Origin: Flammeovirgaceae bacterium SG7u.111
GTDB lineage: Bacteria; Bacteroidota; Bacteroidia; Cytophagales; Flammeovirgaceae
DNA: 64,000 nt
Assembly: GCA_034044135.1 (NCBI GenBank)
Contig: CP139021.1
Coordinates: forward strand, 2,061,635 to 2,125,634
Direction: 5' to 3'
The notes beneath the pieces were generated by a model that was not told where the DNA came from, did not search any database, and saw only the letters and a program-made list of their open reading frames with translations. Positions 43,801 through 51,494 of the stretch are shown piece by piece. Positions within the stretch are counted from its first letter, which is position 1. Every line of letters begins with the position of its first letter. A program made the translations under genes and the position numbers.

Positions 43801-43894
43801 AGAAGCTAGGCAAAAGGAAACCTACTTTGCCGAACAGTCTAGAAAATACTACGAACTGTTTTACAAATATATGGAGCAGGTAGAGGGGAGGTAA
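40817..43894 (+). CDS. DUF2723 membrane protein (putative O-mannosyltransferase-like)
   Basis: The 1025-residue protein has an N-terminal glycosyltransferase-C-type membrane domain (residues 10-360) with 'TASFWDCGEFIAVSYKLEVP' and 'PHPPGAPLYLLLGR'. The D-C-G-E acid pair sits where GT-C enzymes hold the catalytic Asp. More membrane helices follow around 485-590, then a soluble C-terminal part (about 600-1025) with 'ILFTGGDNDTFPLWYVQEVE' and TPR-like helices. DUF2723 is shared with animal TMEM260, a protein O-mannosyltransferase. A role in protein or envelope glycosylation is therefore plausible; donor and acceptor are unknown. It has its own terminator. Confidence 0.85.
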   Translation: MKQFNRVNNITGWAVFILSTIVYWLTVEETASFWDCGEFIAVSYKLEVPHPPGAPLYLLLGRMFSFLAMGDGEQVAYWINILSVLSSSFTILFLHWTIVLLGRKLIQPTNGQFSMGQLILLMGAGVVGSLAYTFSDSFWFSAAEAEVYALSSLFTAFVFWAILKWELIENKRYANQWIIMIAYVMGLSIGVHLLNLVTIPALALIVYFKRYEKTTQKGVIASLLIGLVIIVAIMYGVIPGLPSVAGWFEIMFVNSFGLPFSTGIVFFMLLVVVGLGYGVYYSEKNKKEILNTVLLSLTFILIGYASYGIIVIRSNFNPPIDENNPEDVISFVRYLKREQYGNRPLLYGNTYEAKRTGIEQLSPIYRKAGDKYEVYDHKTKATYDKNILLPRIYSQQPGHVELYKQWMNLKPGESPNMVDNIYYMFRYQLGHMYFRYFMWNFAGREGDDKEAKWMVPWEDIGKELPEEIARNKARDNFYMLPLILGLIGFFFQLRKDKKNFWVVTLLFFLTGIALVLYLNSPPVEPRERDYIYVGSFYAFAIWIGLGVMQIAEWLKKAMGSEVTVAAVSGVLCITIPIMMGAKGWDNHNRSNRFHSVDQAKNTLRSCAPNAILFTGGDNDTFPLWYVQEVEGFRTDVRVVVLSYFSTDWYIDQMRRKINESEALPFSISQVNYLQGKNDYVPFVPDQNKSNENGAVNLKAYINLVEKGDSRVQVGLQDGSYTAKLLTKAFALNIDSAGLIQQGIIPKGKEDRVESRMVWRLKEGANAIFKNDLAILDLMVTNNWERPIYFNNTSANTSNLDLRPYLQLEGMAYRLLPIRVQGGGEVGEVNTDVMMANMKEFEFRGFEDASVYHDEEYRKFGSNTRNSYARLVQQLINEGRDEEALEMLDEAMENIPDRSIPYSYFTTRFVELYHTLGEDEKAEQIAETLSKRGAENLEFWLKNRGSDDMLRQKSMLYLNQLLLIYRRLDETTKNEVKRLEQMQVAMDEGGVSEELEEARQKETYFAEQSRKYYELFYKYMEQVEGR

Positions 43895-43916
43895 CCCTTA
43901 AAACTGACGAAAAGTT

Positions 43917-43953
43917 AAAAGCGGTCATGCGGTTTGCGTATGACCGCTTTTTT
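43917..43953 (+). terminator. Terminator after the DUF2723 gene
   Basis: AAAAGCGGTCAT pairs with ATGACCGCTTTT around an 11-base loop (43929-43939) and a T-run follows. Confidence 0.85.
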
Positions 43954-44077
43954 GTGTAAAAACTAAAGATTAAGTCAAAAAAGTGCTGCTCGCCTCTTAT
44001 CAGTCAAGTGTTTCTTGGAAAAATGCTATAAAAATATTGCCTTCCATCTTTGGAAAAAAATGCTGACTATTTTTTTA

Positions 44078-44094
44078 TCCCCTCAAATAGGGGA
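44078..44094. promoter_or_regulatory. Palindromic motif, copy 1, upstream of susC
   Basis: TCCCCT-CAAAT-AGGGGA is a perfect 6-bp-arm inverted repeat. Its reverse complement contains CCCTATTTGAGGGGAT; copy 2 at 44575 reads CCCTATTTGGGGGAT, the same string minus one base. This points to a specific DNA-binding protein site. Confidence 0.5.
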
Positions 44095-44574
44095 TTTCCC
44101 TGCTTTAGAATAATCGTTCTAAGAAAAATACTGTTTAGAATACTGATTAGTGACATCAGAAAGAGACGGTGTTAATATATAAATAATCAAAAATAGTTTT
44201 GATTATTATGAAATTGGCAATAAATATCTTCAAAACTTTTGAAATAGATAATTATACGCTGCTATCCGAATATCTCCCCTTCTCCCTAATTCAACGTTAA
44301 AGTTCCATTTTGACTTAGTGCCACCTACTTTCCAATTGCCACAGATACATGTTGTATGTTTTGACTTGCTGCACGAAGAATTATTGCATTAGAAACTGAC
44401 GTGAACCTTTCAAAAAGTGGTAATGAAGCTGTTTTATAACAAAATGCTCTGTTTTTTTTCCTGATAGGGAATGCTTCATAGTTACCTGTCCCTTTTCTCT
44501 GCCCTCCATTTTCACAATAAAGGATTAGCGGTTTGAACTGTGGTTTAGTGGTAGTGGCTAGGTACTAAAATAGC

Positions 44575-44589
44575 CCTATTTGGGGGATT
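44575..44589. promoter_or_regulatory. Palindromic motif, copy 2, upstream of susC
   Basis: CCCTATTTGGGGGAT differs by a single-base deletion from the reverse complement of copy 1. It lies 142 bases before the susC start, a reasonable distance for an activator or repressor of the SusC/SusD unit. Confidence 0.45.
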
Positions 44590-44730
44590 TTTTTTCTATG
44601 GAAGATGGTCCACCTTTGATTATGAGCTATGGTCAAAATGAGCTCACACACCTTATGGTCTGCACGGATACCAGCCAAAACCAACGATTAAAACAGTCAT
44701 AATTATTTTTCATTCTTTAACTATCGATTT

Positions 44731-47700
44731 ATGTTAAAACACGTACGTAATTTCATGTTCCTGCTGTCCATGATGTGCTTCGGTTTTGCCCAAGCACAGG
44801 ATAAAAGTGTGTCAGGTACTGTGACATCCGCTGAGGACGACACCGCGCTTCCAGGCGTATCAGTTGTCATTAAGGGAAGTGGCACCGGTACAATTACTGA
44901 TATTGACGGCAAATTTAGGCTTAATGCTCCCGCTAATGCTATTTTGGTATTTAGCTACATCGGATTCGAAAAGCAAGAGGTAGAAGTTGGTGGCCAAACC
45001 AGCTTCAATGTGGTAATGCAAGTGAGTGAAAAAGTACTTTCCGAAGTTGTAGTAACTGCAGTTGGTATTGAAAGAGAAAAGAAAGCTCTTGGCTATGCTG
45101 TTACGGACTTAGATGGTGATGTTTTGTCACAAAAATCTGAGCCAGATCCAGTGAGAGCACTTCAAGGAAAAGTAGCTGGTGTAAATATCGTCGGTGGCGG
45201 CGGTGCGGTTGGTGCCGGAACCAACATTACCATCAGGGGTAATTCTTCTCTTCTTGGTAACAACCAACCTCTATTTGTAGTAGATGGAGTTCCTTTTGAT
45301 AACTCTTCGTTTCAAACAGGTTCTTTTGCTTCAGGTACTACTACATCTTCTAGCCGTTCGTTTGACATCGATCCTAATAACATCGAGTCAATGACTGTAT
45401 TGAAAGGTGCAGCAGCATCTGCTCTTTACGGTTCTAGGGCTGCCAATGGGGTGATCGTGATCACGACCAAGGCTGGTAGAAAAGGCACTAAAAAAGGATT
45501 CGAGATCGCAGTGAACAGTTCTTATTCAGTAGAAGAGGTTTCTAACCTTCCTGAATACCAAACTCAGTATACCCAAGGAAACAACTTTAAGTATGTAGAT
45601 GGAAACTTTGGTACTTGGGGAGCTACATTCGATACAAGTAATCCTATGTGGGAACACCCACTAAATGCCAATACATTGGTAGGTACGGATGCCGAAGGCA
45701 GGCCTTTGGTAAAACATCCTTATGATAGGTATCCAACCCGTTTCCCCGAATTGGTAGATGCCACTGTTCCTTTACAGGCTTACAATACGCCGAAAGACTT
45801 TTTCCAAACAGGTCACGTAGCAGAAACAGGTGTTACTATTTCTGGTGGTGGCGAAAAAGCAAATATCACTACTGGTATTTCTTATATGAAAAATGTTGGT
45901 ATAGTTCCTAACAATGAGGCAACGAGGATTGGCTTGAACATTGGCGGTAATGCCGAATTGGATAATGGTTTGATTATCTCTGGTACTATTAACTACGTAA
46001 AAACTGACTTGACCTCTCCTCCAATGGCAGGTTTGGGAACAGGTGGCACTAGTATTACTGAGCGTCTGCTTTATACTCCACCAAACGTGAATGTTAAAGG
46101 ATATCCTTATGAAGATGCTGAAGGAAACGGCGCTTTTTACCGTCCAGATAACGATAACCCCTATTGGTTGGCCAACCGCTCACCTCATACTTCTGATGTA
46201 GACCGTTATTTTGGTAAATTCTCTGTTGGGCGTGACATTACCGATTGGCTGAATGTAACCTATCAGGCTGGTTTTAACGCTTACACTGATCGTCGTGTAA
46301 ATGTTGTGCCTTCGGGTAGCGTAAACTTCCCGACAGGAACCATCACTACTGATAATATTTATAGGAATGAAATTGATGGAAACTTGCTCATTACTATCCA
46401 AAAGGATTTGACTGAAGATATCAATTTGAAGTTCATTGGAGGGCATAATGCCAACCAGCGTGTGGTTGACAGAAATTCACAGACAGGTACAGGTATTATC
46501 GTAAGGGGAATAGACAACCTGCTCAATACGCAGTCGGTGATTCCTAATGGAGGATATTATCAGCAACAACGCTATCACGCCTTTTTTGGTGACCTTTCGG
46601 CATCTTACCGCGACTGGGCTTTCTTAAATGTGACGGGCAGAAACGAGTGGCACTCAGGTTTGCCTAAAGATGCACAAAGCTTTTTCTACCCAAGTGTGAG
46701 TAGCTCAATCATATTCACTGATGCGCTTAAAATGAATTCTTCGATCTTGAATTTTGGTAAAATAAGGGCGGGCTTTGCTACGACGGGCAATGACGTAGAC
46801 CCTTATCAGACTTCAACGGTTTATGTTACCAATTCTGCTTTAGGGAATAATATTGCTAGTCTTGATTTTCCTTTTGCAAGCCAAAATGTTCAATCGCTAT
46901 CAAATACGATCGGCAACCAAGGGTTGAGGCCTGAAATCACAAGAGAGTTTGAGTTGGGGACTGACCTGAAATTCTTTAAGGACAGAATTGGACTTGAGTT
47001 TACATATTACAAAAGAAGCTCTAAAGACCAAATAGTGCCAATAGAAGTTGCTCCTACTTCAGGTTACCGTTTTGCAGTAGCAAACATAGGGGAGGTAACC
47101 AATGAAGGTATTGAAATTGGCTTAGACGTTACACCGGTTGAACTTGCCAATGGCTTCCGCTGGAATATTTTTGGTGTGTTCACCAAAAATGAAAACTTGG
47201 TAAAAGAGATAGGTAGTGGCTTGTCTGAAGTGTTTGTTGGAGGTTATGGAAATGCCGTGAGGGTTATGCACAGAGAAGGGCTGCCTTATGGACAAATAGT
47301 GGGTACAGTTGCGGCACGGGCTGACGACGGTCAGTTATTAATTGACCCAGCCACAGGTAAACTTATAGAAAAGACAGAGCCCGAAGTGATTGGTGACCCT
47401 AATCCTGATTTCATACTAGGTGTGACCAATACTTTTAGCTTCAAAGGGTTTAGCTTAAACTTTTTGATTGATTACAGGCATGGTGGTGATATGTATTCTG
47501 ATACCTATACACAAGTGTATGGTAGGGGGCTTTCTCAAGAAACAATTCCAGATGGACCAAGGGGCAGAGAAATTACCGTAGTTATCCCAGGAGTAGAGGG
47601 TGATCCTAGTACCCAACAAGCAGTGTTGGACGATAGCGGAAACATGATCCCTAACGGTAGAATGTTGACAGTGAACGACTGGTATTTTATCAATACCTTC

Positions 47701-48030
47701 GGCTCCGCAGGTCCTGAAGAGTTTGCTGTATTTGATGCTACCACTATTAGGCTTAGAGAATTAACTCTTAGCTATGCGTTCCCTAAAACATTGCTTGACA
47801 AAACACCATTTGGCTCAGCCAATATTTCATTGACCGGACGTAACCTTTGGTACAAAGCAGTGAACTTCCCTAAATCGCTCAACTTTGATCCTGAAACTTC
47901 ATCATTGGGAGCTGGTAATGTTCAAAATTTGGGAGGAAGCTCAGATGGTTCTGGTAATGCCCAAGGTATTGACTTTGGTATAGTGCCTACCACTCGCCGT
48001 TACGGGGTGAACCTTAGGTTTACTTTCTAA
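44731..48030 (+). CDS. SusC/RagA-type TonB-linked outer membrane protein
   Basis: The 1099-residue receptor has a signal peptide ('MFLLSMMCFGFAQAQ') and a carboxypeptidase-regulatory-like domain ('GTVTSAEDDTALPGVSVVIK', 'GTITDIDGKFRL'). The SusC signature 'LSEVVVTAVGIEREKKALGY' follows, then the plug ('VRALQGKVAGVNIVGGGGAV', 'RGNSSLLGNNQPLFVVDGVP', 'NNIESMTVLKGAAASALYGS') and a 22-strand barrel. No STN domain is present, so it does not signal through FecR. With the SusD lipoprotein encoded 50 bases downstream it forms a pedal-bin importer for an oligosaccharide or peptide. No carbohydrate-active enzyme lies beside it, so the substrate is unknown. Confidence 0.95.
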   Translation: MLKHVRNFMFLLSMMCFGFAQAQDKSVSGTVTSAEDDTALPGVSVVIKGSGTGTITDIDGKFRLNAPANAILVFSYIGFEKQEVEVGGQTSFNVVMQVSEKVLSEVVVTAVGIEREKKALGYAVTDLDGDVLSQKSEPDPVRALQGKVAGVNIVGGGGAVGAGTNITIRGNSSLLGNNQPLFVVDGVPFDNSSFQTGSFASGTTTSSSRSFDIDPNNIESMTVLKGAAASALYGSRAANGVIVITTKAGRKGTKKGFEIAVNSSYSVEEVSNLPEYQTQYTQGNNFKYVDGNFGTWGATFDTSNPMWEHPLNANTLVGTDAEGRPLVKHPYDRYPTRFPELVDATVPLQAYNTPKDFFQTGHVAETGVTISGGGEKANITTGISYMKNVGIVPNNEATRIGLNIGGNAELDNGLIISGTINYVKTDLTSPPMAGLGTGGTSITERLLYTPPNVNVKGYPYEDAEGNGAFYRPDNDNPYWLANRSPHTSDVDRYFGKFSVGRDITDWLNVTYQAGFNAYTDRRVNVVPSGSVNFPTGTITTDNIYRNEIDGNLLITIQKDLTEDINLKFIGGHNANQRVVDRNSQTGTGIIVRGIDNLLNTQSVIPNGGYYQQQRYHAFFGDLSASYRDWAFLNVTGRNEWHSGLPKDAQSFFYPSVSSSIIFTDALKMNSSILNFGKIRAGFATTGNDVDPYQTSTVYVTNSALGNNIASLDFPFASQNVQSLSNTIGNQGLRPEITREFELGTDLKFFKDRIGLEFTYYKRSSKDQIVPIEVAPTSGYRFAVANIGEVTNEGIEIGLDVTPVELANGFRWNIFGVFTKNENLVKEIGSGLSEVFVGGYGNAVRVMHREGLPYGQIVGTVAARADDGQLLIDPATGKLIEKTEPEVIGDPNPDFILGVTNTFSFKGFSLNFLIDYRHGGDMYSDTYTQVYGRGLSQETIPDGPRGREITVVIPGVEGDPSTQQAVLDDSGNMIPNGRMLTVNDWYFINTFGSAGPEEFAVFDATTIRLRELTLSYAFPKTLLDKTPFGSANISLTGRNLWYKAVNFPKSLNFDPETSSLGAGNVQNLGGSSDGSGNAQGIDFGIVPTTRRYGVNLRFTF

Positions 48031-48080
48031 TTGTCTCCAAACGAATTGTGTCAATTTTTTAAAGAAGAAATTAACTTATT

Positions 48081-49688
48081 ATGAAAAAATATATAATAAA
48101 ATTAATGCTTCCATTGGCGATGGTGTTTATCGCCACGTCCTGTGGGAAAAGCTGGTTGGATGTCAATACTGATCCCAACAACCCAAAAGAGGCGACCTTA
48201 GGCTTGCTATTGCCTTCCGCTCAAGTAGCATGGGCTTTTAGGATGACCCGTGACATGAACAAGAACACCATGGTGTTTACCCAACAAGCATATGATCTTT
48301 CTGAGAGCCAGTACACTCAAAATGCGACTACCTATTCCAACGATTTTAATGGATTGATGTACGATGTATTGAAAGACAATGAGGAAATAATTAACCTCGG
48401 TACAGCTTCAGAGGCTTGGGAATTTGTTGGTGTAGCCAAAATCCAAAAAGCTTACATCTACATGATTATGGTTGACCTTTGGGGCGATTTGCCATTTTCT
48501 GAAGCGCTTCAAGGAGAGGTTTCTCTTACACCAAAATTCGACGATGATGCAGATGTTTACTCTCAGCTAATCGGGCTTATTGATGAAGGTATCGCAGATC
48601 TAGATAAAGATTCTTCAGTTCCATTGTCAGGTGATATTATTTACGGCAACGGCGTATCAAAATGGAAAAAAGCTGCAAATACGATCAAGCTTAGAATCTA
48701 TCTTAACACACGCAAAGTTGATGCAGCTGCTTCTACGGCAGGTATAAATGCACTGATTTCAGCTGGAGGTTTAATAGACAGCAACGAAGATGATTTTGAA
48801 TTCCAGTTTGGGACTTCACTATCTCCGTTGAACCGCCATCCGCTTTATCAGATAGAATATGCAGGTTCGGGCAACAAAGATGTATATATGAGCAACTATT
48901 TTATGTATAACCTGCTCAAAAGAAATGATCCTAGGGTATTGTACTATATCTATCGTCAAGGAACTGATGATGACCTTACTTTTGAGACCACGCCATGTTC
49001 GTCAAGAAGTGATTGTGTGTATGGCTTGCTAAGTACAACCGACTTAGGAGATGCGGGTGATGGGTATATCGGTAGGGATCATGGTGACCCATCTGGTTTG
49101 CCAGGTGATGATGAAATCAGAGCTACTTGGGGTGTTTATCCTATCGGAGGTTCATACGATGACGATGCTCGCTCAGAAAGGACGCAAGGCGACGGCGGTC
49201 AGGGTGAAGGCGTAATCACATACATGAGTAATGCTATGAGGGCATTTATGTTGGCCGAGGCTATATTGACATTGCCTGGCGTGAGCGCACCTAAAACTGC
49301 CAAAGAGTACATGGAAGAAGGGATGATGGCCTCGATGGAGAAAGTAGAAGATTTTAGTCTTTCGGCAGATGAAAATGCGGAGCCAATGGATGAAGATCAA
49401 GTGCAAGATTACATAGATGCTAGGTTGGCCGATTTTGATGATGAAGCTACCAACGAATTAAAACTTAATGTAGTAATTAAAGAAAAATACTATGCGCAGT
49501 TTGGTAATGGAATGGAAGTATTCACGGATTTGAGGAGGACAGGCTATCCAGCAGATTTGCCACGTAGTTTGGCTCCTGCGGCACCATTTCCTTTGAGGCT
49601 GCCTTATTCGGTAACGGAGCTTTCGGGCAATCCTAATGCGCCATCGCCTCCTCCAAGCCAAGATACCCCTATTTTCTGGGATAAATAA
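48081..49688 (+). CDS. SusD/RagB-family nutrient-binding lipoprotein
   Basis: The 535-residue surface lipoprotein (lipobox ATSC, Cys21) begins 'SWLDVNTDPNNPKEATLGLL', which places it in the SusD-like_2 subfamily. The helical TPR-like framework continues with 'AKIQKAYIYMIMVDLWGDLP' and 'PFSEALQGEVSLTPKFDD'. It ends with 'EKYYAQFGNGMEVFTDLRRT' and the Pro-rich 'PYSVTELSGNPNAPSP'. It caps the SusC barrel and captures ligand. SusD-like_2 pairs are more often linked to peptides or non-glycan ligands than classical SusD, but nothing here settles it. A hairpin at 49698-49728 follows the stop. Confidence 0.93.
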   Translation: MKKYIIKLMLPLAMVFIATSCGKSWLDVNTDPNNPKEATLGLLLPSAQVAWAFRMTRDMNKNTMVFTQQAYDLSESQYTQNATTYSNDFNGLMYDVLKDNEEIINLGTASEAWEFVGVAKIQKAYIYMIMVDLWGDLPFSEALQGEVSLTPKFDDDADVYSQLIGLIDEGIADLDKDSSVPLSGDIIYGNGVSKWKKAANTIKLRIYLNTRKVDAAASTAGINALISAGGLIDSNEDDFEFQFGTSLSPLNRHPLYQIEYAGSGNKDVYMSNYFMYNLLKRNDPRVLYYIYRQGTDDDLTFETTPCSSRSDCVYGLLSTTDLGDAGDGYIGRDHGDPSGLPGDDEIRATWGVYPIGGSYDDDARSERTQGDGGQGEGVITYMSNAMRAFMLAEAILTLPGVSAPKTAKEYMEEGMMASMEKVEDFSLSADENAEPMDEDQVQDYIDARLADFDDEATNELKLNVVIKEKYYAQFGNGMEVFTDLRRTGYPADLPRSLAPAAPFPLRLPYSVTELSGNPNAPSPPPSQDTPIFWDK

Positions 49689-49697
49689 GTGGCTTTT

Positions 49698-49728
49698 GCA
49701 GGGCAAATACTTATAAGGGTTGCCCTGC
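49698..49728 (+). other. Intercistronic hairpin after susD
   Basis: GCAGGGCAA (49698-49706) and TTGCCCTGC (49720-49728) form a perfect 9-bp stem with a 13-base loop, but no T-run follows. It may stabilise the susCD mRNA or reduce read-through into the lipoprotein gene 37 bases on. Confidence 0.55.
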
Positions 49729-49764
49729 TTATTCTCTCATTTCTATGACTAAATTAAAATAATC

Positions 49765-50700
49765 ATGATAAAAATAGTTAGATATTCATTCCTTTCATTG
49801 CTGGCACTGTTGTTTGCCTTGAGCTCTTGTGAAGACGAAAGCACGCAGCGAATTCCAGATATCAACGCAAACGTAGGGGCGATTACTAAAATACAGCTGA
49901 ACCCCGACAAAACCTTTTACAATGCATTCAATAACTTAGCTACTGAAGAAGTGGAGTTTGATATTGATGTGGATGGTTTTGATCTTACAGAAGTAGAAAC
50001 TGTTGATGTTGAATTGATTTTTACTGAAAAAGATGGAACTACTGACCCAGAAGGAAACCCAGCTGACTTGACTTATCCTGCTGTATTCCTTAAAGCTGTA
50101 ACTAGCTTTCCAAGTACAGTGAGTATTACTGGGCAGGAATGTGCAGATGCTTTGGACTTGGATTTAGCCGATTTTAAAGTAGGCGATGGTTTCAATGTTA
50201 TGTTTCCTATTCATACCAAAGACGGAAGGAAGTTGCAGGTAGCTCTTAATTCAGACCTTTGCCAAGAGCCAGTTCAGCCATCTTTTGGTGGTTGTAATGT
50301 GCAGTGGTCAATATCATGTCCTTCTGACAAAGACAAGATAGAAGGTACTTATGTTGCTGTTACGAGTGGCACGTCTACTGATACTGATCCGCTTACTAAG
50401 CCTACTGCTGTTGATGTAACCAAAGAGGTGACTATCACTGAAGTTTCTCCTGGTGTTTATGAAGTATCAGATATCCTTACGGGAGTATATGAATATTGGT
50501 ACGGAGATTCTTATGGCTATAGTGGTGATGTGGCTAGGACGTTTACCGATGTTTGTGGTGACCTTTCGTTCTCTTTTACCGAGCCTTATGGAACGGATCT
50601 GATAGGAACTGGGACAATCGATCTTGATAAAGGAGAGATCACTTGGTCGTGGTCAAACGGTTATGGCGATGAAGCTAGTGCCGTGCTCACCAAAAAATAA
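49765..50700 (+). CDS. Surface lipoprotein associated with the SusCD unit
   Basis: The 311-residue lipoprotein (lipobox LSSC, Cys22) has acidic, Thr-rich beta-sandwich sequence throughout: an N-terminal domain with 'AFNNLATEEVEFDIDVDGFD' and a C-terminal lipocalin-like part from 'IEGTYVAVTSGTSTDTDPLT' to 'GEITWSWSNGYGDEASAVLT'. Four cysteines cluster around 'LCQEPVQPSFGGCNVQWSIS' and the following 'CPSD'. Its place third in the operon corresponds to the SusE/SusF position, so it probably helps bind the same ligand at the cell surface. It resembles no enzyme family I recognise. Confidence 0.75.
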   Translation: MIKIVRYSFLSLLALLFALSSCEDESTQRIPDINANVGAITKIQLNPDKTFYNAFNNLATEEVEFDIDVDGFDLTEVETVDVELIFTEKDGTTDPEGNPADLTYPAVFLKAVTSFPSTVSITGQECADALDLDLADFKVGDGFNVMFPIHTKDGRKLQVALNSDLCQEPVQPSFGGCNVQWSISCPSDKDKIEGTYVAVTSGTSTDTDPLTKPTAVDVTKEVTITEVSPGVYEVSDILTGVYEYWYGDSYGYSGDVARTFTDVCGDLSFSFTEPYGTDLIGTGTIDLDKGEITWSWSNGYGDEASAVLTKK

Positions 50701-50726
50701 ATAAGGCGTTGTTGATATAACAGATA

Positions 50727-50756
50727 GAGACCGCCTTTTTAGGTGGTCTCTTTTAT
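50727..50756 (+). terminator. Terminator of the SusCD operon
   Basis: GAGACCGCC (50727-50735) pairs with GGTGGTCTC (50742-50750), one wobble, and TTTTATTTT follows. It lies just before the next start at 50767. Confidence 0.8.
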
Positions 50757-50766
50757 TTTCAAAGCT

Positions 50767-51474
50767 ATGAAAAAAGAACTTTCACTTTTTTTGATTGCAA
50801 TAAGCTTGTGGTTTGATGCTTTCCCGCAGATCACCTCGGCAATTGAAACCATAGAGAACAAGATACTGACTCCTTCTGATATGATGATAGGAAGGAAACT
50901 GCCACCTCCCGAAACCAAGGGCGATTTTTTCTACGAAACGGAATGGCAAAGTGCTGTTATCCATCTTCGGAATGGTCAAGATATTAAGAACTATCCGGTG
51001 AGGTACGATTTGGAGAACAAGCTATTTGAAATAAAAGTAGATGAAAAAATAAAGATCCTTAAAGGAAATGCCGTAAAGAGTTATGAGTGGCTGCATTTCC
51101 AATATCAGCAAAGTGAAAGTTTTGTAAATGCAGAAGATTATGAGTTCGAGGGTACAAAACTATTAGGTTTCTACAAAGTGCTGGTTTCGGGAGATGTTAG
51201 TTTGCTGAGTATGAGGAAGACGAAGATAAAAAAGCCTACTTATGTAGAGGGCATAGATGTAGGGAGTAGGGATAACGAAATTCTCAAATACGATGAATTT
51301 TACGTTGCAAAAGAAGGGAAGGTATTTCAACTGACGAATAACAGGAAAAAAGATGGTGCCTTTTTGGAAGAGCTGACAGGGGAAAAAGAGCTTGACAAGT
51401 ATATGAAACAAAACAAACTAGGTACAAAAAAGGAAAAAGACCTAGTTCAACTATTTGAATACCTCAATCGCTGA
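50767..51474 (+). CDS. Hypothetical exported protein
   Basis: From the ATG at 50767 the product has 235 residues with a signal peptide ('MKKELSLFLIAISLWFDAFP'). The upstream in-frame ATG at 50743 lies inside the terminator stem and is unlikely. The mature part is mixed alpha/beta with 'AVIHLRNGQDIKNYPVRYDL', 'ENKLFEIKVDEKIKILKGNA' and a Lys-rich C-terminus. This is typical of periplasmic proteins in Cytophagales that read 'Y...VRYDL..N.LEIK'. No function is known. It is separated from the SusCD unit by the operon's terminator and is convergent with the sulfatase. Confidence 0.6.
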   Translation: MKKELSLFLIAISLWFDAFPQITSAIETIENKILTPSDMMIGRKLPPPETKGDFFYETEWQSAVIHLRNGQDIKNYPVRYDLENKLFEIKVDEKIKILKGNAVKSYEWLHFQYQQSESFVNAEDYEFEGTKLLGFYKVLVSGDVSLLSMRKTKIKKPTYVEGIDVGSRDNEILKYDEFYVAKEGKVFQLTNNRKKDGAFLEELTGEKELDKYMKQNKLGTKKEKDLVQLFEYLNR

Positions 51475-51494
51475 ATTAGGTCTTGAACCATAAA

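Larger units (their letters stand above)
43895..44730. other. Long leader upstream of susC
   Basis: These 836 bases hold the DUF2723 terminator (43917-43953) and then about 770 AT-rich bases without a gene. Two copies of a palindromic motif (44078-44094 and 44575-44589, in opposite orientation) stand 637 and 142 bases before the susC start. No consensus promoter is obvious. Confidence 0.5.
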
